A stretch of 17,354 nucleotides of DNA from Clostridia bacterium. Lineage in GTDB: Bacteria; Bacillota; Clostridia; Christensenellales; Borkfalkiaceae. Each line of letters opens with the position of its first letter. The stretch's first letter is position 1. The notes beneath the pieces were generated by a model. The model saw only the letters and a list, made by a program, of their open reading frames with translations, was not told the origin of the DNA and did no database searches. Made by a program: the position numbers and the translations under genes. Shown piece by piece: positions 13,483 through 17,354 of this stretch. The stretch is from NCBI GenBank assembly GCA_017503885.1, contig JAFVSF010000010.1:1-17354 (forward strand). The letters are read 5' to 3'.

Positions 13483-15561
13483 TTATTCAACCTCTACCTC
13501 AACAAACACTGCCTGCCTTTCTCTTGTAAATTCAACTTTTAATAAGTTTTTGTCAAAGCCCAATTTAACTTTTGAAGACGTTGGATATCCTACTCTAGCA
13601 CTCTTAATTTTACCACAAACGGCAATCGTTTTTGCAAGTTCTCCGTCTAAATTATAAACTGCTAAACGGATAGAATTTTTATCTTTCAAACCCGAGCAAA
13701 CAGTCTTTTCTTCCATATTAGTAAAGCCTATTGGGAAATATGGTAAAGCCTTCTTCTTAAACGGCGTAAGTGCGTTATAATATGCAACACCCTCTTTCAC
13801 AAGGTCTAATCTTTTACCATCTAAACGACTGATATTACTTGCAAGGTGCATTCTACCTAAAAAGCTGTTTATCATATTAACGGCTACTCTATCCTCGTCA
13901 ACGTTTTGGTCTGTCCATTCTTTAGTAACGTCTCTTAAGCACTCGCCGTTAATACCACCTACAGGATAGCTCCATACTGCAGATTGTTCAGGGGCAACGG
14001 CAGACAAAATATTGCAAGCAATATATGGGTATTTGTAGCAGTCTACTTGGTCTGAAGTAGATACTAATGGATAAAGCGAAAGGGTTTTGTAATCCATTCT
14101 CATACCACCCGAAGAACAACCCTCGAAAACTACGTGAGGGAATCTCTCCGTCATAGCCTTTACCCAATTTGCAAATGCATTTGCAGAACTTTCCAACCCT
14201 TCGCCAAAGCTATCAGAATTAACTTCAGTACCAACGCCTAAATCTTGGTTATAGTCCATTTTAATGTATTCTGCACCATAATCCTCAACCATTCTTCTAA
14301 TCGTTTCGGACATATATTCGACAACCTTTGGATGTCTATAGTCAAGAATTAATCTATTCATTACTGTAACGATTTTGCCGTTCCTTTTAATAAACGCATC
14401 CTCTCCGTAATAATCTATCATCTCTTGATTTTTAAAGCCTACAACCTCTGGCTCTATCCAAAGACCTGGTTTTAAACCGAGCGAACGAATATAATCAGTG
14501 GTCTTTTTTACCCCACTTGGGAATCTTAAATTACTCTCTTTCCAATTACCTACGTAATGATATATAAGATGTGTTGGAACTTCATCGTGCCAACCACAGT
14601 CTATAACGTAATATTCAACGCCTGCAAGTTTTGCAACGGGAGCGTAGGTTTTTGTATTTTCTTCACTAGGATTATCCCAAGAAAGGTGCATATATTCGTT
14701 AAAAATGGTAGGCAAATGCTCATCGCTTGCACATCTTCCCATAATGTGACGGCGATATGCAGTCATATTGCCAACGACGTCACTCAAGTCATCGCCAAAA
14801 CTAAGGGCAACGTTTATCGTTGTATAAGTCTCGCCATTTGCGAGTTTTTTGCTCCACGAACCATAGGTAGAATTTGCACCGCCCAAGTAGAGATAGTATA
14901 CGCTAGACTTATCGCCTATCTCGTAATACCAACTGTTGCTACTCTCTATTTGGAACATCGTAAGCTTGCCGTCTACAGCTTCTATAATGCCTTGTGGAAG
15001 TTCCTCTTTTGTAGACCAACTGCCAACGTTTGCATGTGAAATCTTACGCTGACTTGCACCCGTTCCACGGAAAAGCCCATGTTCTTTAAAAGTGAAAGTT
15101 CTTGGCTGACACTCGTTGTGGTGACTTTGGGTAAACTTGGTAAATTTAAGGTTTTCATCCTCTTTTATAGTACCAAGACCATGTATTGTAAACGCAGACG
15201 CTTCTTCAAGCCAAATTTCTTCGCCAGAAACGTTAGTATACTCAGTATGCACACGAATAGCATTGGTATCTTCATACCCATCAAAAACAACCTTTGCTTG
15301 TACTTTTTCAGAACGCAAAACAACTTCCAAACGGTTTTCTTGTTGTGCGTGAGAAATATATTTTAACTTGTCCCACTCGGTAGACAACACCATCTTTGCA
15401 CCTAAGTGAGTGTTTTTATTCTCGCCAGAAATGCTTACTTCACAAAAGGTAAAATCGCCTAATTCTTGCCCTTCTTTTCTTGATAAATTTCCAAATTTGG
15501 TAAGAAAAATTCTTCCGTCTACTATTTCAAACCCTAAATTCTTAAATTCTATTTTACTCAT
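13483..15561 (-). CDS. GH36 alpha-galactosidase
   Basis: Retaining glycosidase that removes terminal alpha-galactose from oligosaccharides such as melibiose, raffinose or galactomannan fragments. At 692 residues, somewhat shorter than many GH36 enzymes (about 730), all domains seem present: an N-terminal beta-supersandwich (about 1-280), a (beta/alpha)8 catalytic barrel (about 285-600) and a C-terminal beta domain. Barrel motifs are YYVIDCGWH (317-325), PGLWIEPE (365-372), IKMDYNQD with the probable nucleophile Asp436, GCSSGGMRMD (481-490) and TSDQVD with the probable acid/base Asp504. There is no signal peptide, so it is cytoplasmic and would act on imported oligosaccharides. Its ATG overlaps the stop of the upstream glycosidase gene (ATGA), so the two are translationally coupled. 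Confidence 0.95.
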   Translation of the reverse strand: MSKIEFKNLGFEIVDGRIFLTKFGNLSRKEGQELGDFTFCEVSISGENKNTHLGAKMVLSTEWDKLKYISHAQQENRLEVVLRSEKVQAKVVFDGYEDTNAIRVHTEYTNVSGEEIWLEEASAFTIHGLGTIKEDENLKFTKFTQSHHNECQPRTFTFKEHGLFRGTGASQRKISHANVGSWSTKEELPQGIIEAVDGKLTMFQIESSNSWYYEIGDKSSVYYLYLGGANSTYGSWSKKLANGETYTTINVALSFGDDLSDVVGNMTAYRRHIMGRCASDEHLPTIFNEYMHLSWDNPSEENTKTYAPVAKLAGVEYYVIDCGWHDEVPTHLIYHYVGNWKESNLRFPSGVKKTTDYIRSLGLKPGLWIEPEVVGFKNQEMIDYYGEDAFIKRNGKIVTVMNRLILDYRHPKVVEYMSETIRRMVEDYGAEYIKMDYNQDLGVGTEVNSDSFGEGLESSANAFANWVKAMTERFPHVVFEGCSSGGMRMDYKTLSLYPLVSTSDQVDCYKYPYIACNILSAVAPEQSAVWSYPVGGINGECLRDVTKEWTDQNVDEDRVAVNMINSFLGRMHLASNISRLDGKRLDLVKEGVAYYNALTPFKKKALPYFPIGFTNMEEKTVCSGLKDKNSIRLAVYNLDGELAKTIAVCGKIKSARVGYPTSSKVKLGFDKNLLKVEFTRERQAVFVEVEVE

Positions 15562-17174
15562 TTTACAATTTTAACTCCTTTAGGAACTATGGTTTTAGTA
15601 GTTATGCTACCATCTGCATTTTTTGTATGCTCAACCTTTAAAATACCGTAAGGTGTAGGATATTCAACCTTAACGTTATTTAAACTACCGAGTTTTGGAG
15701 AAATTCTTATCTCTTCACAACCAGGTTTTACTATTTCTATACCTGCTACGACGTTCATTAAAAATGGAACTACGCCACTAGACCAACCGTGACAAAAACT
15801 GTGTCTAAAGCCCTTGTAACAAAATGCACCAAAGTCGCCGTGCACGTCTTTTTTACCCTTTTTAGGCAACTTATCAATCCTGCCTGCGTTTTCTACCCAA
15901 GAAATATCAAAATCTTCCCAGAAAGACGTTGCACCGAGGTCTAACATCGCTCCGTAATAGCCTTTAAGCATTTTGATGCTTTCTGCGTGATAGCCACCCT
16001 CCGTCGCACCCTTTAATATGAAATACGACATAAAGGTAGACATACCCTTTGCTCCACCGTCTACTATTAACTCAACGTCTTTTTCTTCGCCTATACCTGC
16101 AACTAATTTAAGACCAGAAATTTGCTTATATTTCTCTACCTTATATTCAGTTTTTAAAAGCCTTGCCAAAAGTTCGTTACAATCTTCTACGTCCTCGTTT
16201 AAGATTTCAAGCAACACTTTGGCACATTTTACTGCGTAAACCGTCAATGCGTGAGTGCCTGTAATCTCGTCAAGACGCTTTTTCTCGTCTGTGTCACCCT
16301 CGTCATAATGCGTTGGCCAATCAATAAAGTTAAAATCGTAAAGGGTTTTTCCATCTTTGTCTACGTAAGACAAAAGTTGTTTTATAAGACCTTTTAAATA
16401 ATCTTTTTGTTCTAAGAGATACCCGTGATTTTTATTTTGGAAATAATAATCTTTTAAGCAAACCATCCACCAAAGCGAATAGGTTGGGAAGTTATTCATC
16501 CAAAGTGGAAGTGGAGACTGGTCTTTAGCAAAGGTCAAAGTGTTTTCAACCTCTTTAAGTTCGCCGAAAAGACAGTTTGAAGAAAGCGTTTCAGGGTTCA
16601 TATCGCCTATCCAAACAAGCCTATCACGTTTAATTCCGTCCCAAATATACCCATTTTGCACGCATAATCTTAAAGTATATGACGCAGTAGAAAAAATCTT
16701 GTTTATAACCTTATCATCGCAAACGAATTTACCTTTGAAAGGCTTTTTAAAAATAGTTGGTATAACTACAGCGTGCTTTATTTCTAAACTAGTTGTGCCT
16801 ACACTCTCGATTTTAACAAATCTAAAACCTGAATTTGTGAAAGTCGTATCTGACCAACTAGGAATAAAATACTCATAATCCCTCACTATATGGTCGTTTG
16901 TAGCACCCTTTTCGCCTATTTTAGACATAGCCTCTGAAACGGACTCGCCGTAAACTATTCTAACCTTTTTGTCGCCACCACTATTTCTAACTAAAAGCCT
17001 AAAACTTCCACATATTTCTTTGCCAAAATCTAAAACAACGTAGCCTCCCTCATTTATAACAGTGAGACTAGGCTCGTTAAAACCTATTTGCAAAGGCTTA
17101 TCTTTTTTAATGTTTTCAACGTTTAAAGCGTTTTTATAATCAACTATTTTTCTTGGTAACATAACGCCTTTCAT
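15558..17174 (-). CDS. GH78-like glycosidase (probable alpha-L-rhamnosidase family)
   Basis: Inverting glycosidase of the (alpha/alpha)6-barrel type, probably releasing alpha-L-rhamnose. At 538 residues it is short for GH78, without extra N-terminal carbohydrate-binding domains. It has a beta-sandwich (about 40-140; GGYVVLDFGKEICGSFRL), then the helical barrel with DGIKRDRLVWIGDMNPE (179-195), equivalent to the family's D..QRDER..W.GD, where the acid lies. GATSFWEDFD (414-423), equivalent to GAT..WE, follows. SFCHGWSSGVVPFL (459-472) and a C-terminal beta domain complete the family order. Lys-Arg-Asp-Arg replaces the usual Gln-Arg-Asp-Glu, so substrate specificity is uncertain. There is no signal peptide. 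The ATG at 17174 follows GAGGTG. First gene of an operon with GH36, behind a palindromic operator-like site. Confidence 0.85.
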   Translation of the reverse strand: MKGVMLPRKIVDYKNALNVENIKKDKPLQIGFNEPSLTVINEGGYVVLDFGKEICGSFRLLVRNSGGDKKVRIVYGESVSEAMSKIGEKGATNDHIVRDYEYFIPSWSDTTFTNSGFRFVKIESVGTTSLEIKHAVVIPTIFKKPFKGKFVCDDKVINKIFSTASYTLRLCVQNGYIWDGIKRDRLVWIGDMNPETLSSNCLFGELKEVENTLTFAKDQSPLPLWMNNFPTYSLWWMVCLKDYYFQNKNHGYLLEQKDYLKGLIKQLLSYVDKDGKTLYDFNFIDWPTHYDEGDTDEKKRLDEITGTHALTVYAVKCAKVLLEILNEDVEDCNELLARLLKTEYKVEKYKQISGLKLVAGIGEEKDVELIVDGGAKGMSTFMSYFILKGATEGGYHAESIKMLKGYYGAMLDLGATSFWEDFDISWVENAGRIDKLPKKGKKDVHGDFGAFCYKGFRHSFCHGWSSGVVPFLMNVVAGIEIVKPGCEEIRISPKLGSLNNVKVEYPTPYGILKVEHTKNADGSITTKTIVPKGVKIVK

Positions 17175-17196
17175 ACTAGCACCTCAAGTTGCGATT

Positions 17197-17220
17197 TATT
17201 TGTTATTATAATAACAAATA
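17197..17220. promoter_or_regulatory. 24-bp perfect palindrome, probable operator of the glycosidase operon
   Basis: Half-site TATTTGTTATTA (17197-17208) is followed directly by its exact reverse complement (17209-17220). It covers the -10 and the expected start of the GH78/GH36 promoter, so a bound repressor would block transcription. The regulator is unknown; the divergent gene at 17315 is the obvious candidate. It has no T-run, so it is not a terminator. Confidence 0.65.
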
Positions 17221-17237
17221 TTTCAAACACTTGTCAA
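17208..17237 (-). promoter_or_regulatory. Promoter of the glycosidase operon
   Basis: On the minus strand, TTGACA (17237-17232), an 18-base spacer and TATTAT (17213-17208), in the middle of the palindrome. Transcription would start near 17201, giving a leader of about 27 bases with a GAGGTG ribosome site. Confidence 0.65.
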
Positions 17238-17275
17238 TAAATAATAAAAAATAATAGAATTTAACTATTCTTAGA

Positions 17276-17305
17276 TTGACAAAATTTTAAAAACCGTGCT
17301 AAAAT
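17276..17305 (+). promoter_or_regulatory. Promoter of the divergent right-edge gene
   Basis: TTGACA (17276-17281), an 18-base spacer and TAAAAT (17300-17305) preceded by TGC (extended -10). The expected start is near 17312, only 3 bases before an ATG. The 12-bp palindrome AATGTATACATT (17303-17314) overlaps it. Confidence 0.65.
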
Positions 17306-17314
17306 GTATACATT

Positions 17315-17354
17315 ATGGAAAGAAAAGAAACTATAAATTTTTTACATGAGAAAC
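17315..17354 (+). CDS. First codons of a divergent gene, possibly the operon's regulator
   Basis: An ATG at 17315 opens a frame (MERKETINFLHEK) that runs out of the window after 13 codons. A good extended -10 promoter ends 9 bases before it and no ribosome site is present, so the mRNA would be almost leaderless. Its position opposite a sugar-degradation operon with an operator-like palindrome suggests a transcription regulator, but the protein cannot be identified from 13 residues. Confidence 0.5.
   Translation, partial: MERKETINFLHEK

Noticed and set aside
1..17354. CRISPR arrays, tRNA or rRNA genes, integrase or transposase genes.
   Set aside because: Looked for on both strands; no regularly spaced repeats, cloverleaf-like sequences or recombinase motifs were found.

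Overview
The window is AT-rich chromosomal DNA with Shine-Dalgarno starts (mostly AGGAGG or GAGGTG types), vegetative TTGACA/TATAAT promoters and hairpin-plus-T-run terminators. Together with a clpP-clpX pair next to trigger factor, an RqcH-type NFACT protein and type I asparaginase, this points to a low-GC Gram-positive (Bacillota, probably an uncultured gut-type Clostridia lineage). The lineage is inferred from gene content and base composition only.

Layout. 1-2161 (minus strand): a type I asparaginase split by a +1 frameshift, followed by an ABC exporter cut off by the window edge. 2276-4099 (plus): typA/bipA, ending in a gapless 32-bp palindromic terminator. 4196-4828: a small divergent cassette (six-cysteine protein and XRE regulator) with paired operators, bracketed by a near-identical 19-bp direct repeat. 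4890-8169 (minus): tig, clpP and clpX, with an intrinsic terminator between tig and clpP. 8320-9999 (plus): rqcH. 10109-11486 (plus): an NfeD-like protein and an SPFH/stomatin-like protein. 11546-13444 (minus): a PlsC-like acyltransferase with a zinc ribbon, broken in two by a 603-bp inserted element. 13483-17174 (minus): a GH36 alpha-galactosidase and a GH78-like glycosidase, translationally coupled and preceded by a 24-bp palindromic operator-like site. 17315-17354 (plus): the first codons of a divergent gene.

How the genes fit together. tig, clpP, clpX and rqcH form a protein-quality-control neighbourhood: nascent-chain folding, ATP-dependent proteolysis, and tagging of chains on stalled ribosomes, with typA nearby. 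NfeD and SPFH proteins usually work together in membrane microdomains. The two glycosidases suggest use of plant-type galactosides and rhamnosides.

The main discovery-type signal is the element inside the acyltransferase gene. It has perfect 11-bp terminal inverted repeats abutting an imperfect 24/27-bp duplication of the target gene. It has no transposase, and carries one small gene with its own promoter and terminator. The second is the repeat-bracketed, self-regulated cassette between typA and clpX. One copy of its flanking repeat also lies inside the rqcH coding region. No rRNA, tRNA or CRISPR array was seen, and no gene-free gap exceeds about 150 bases.
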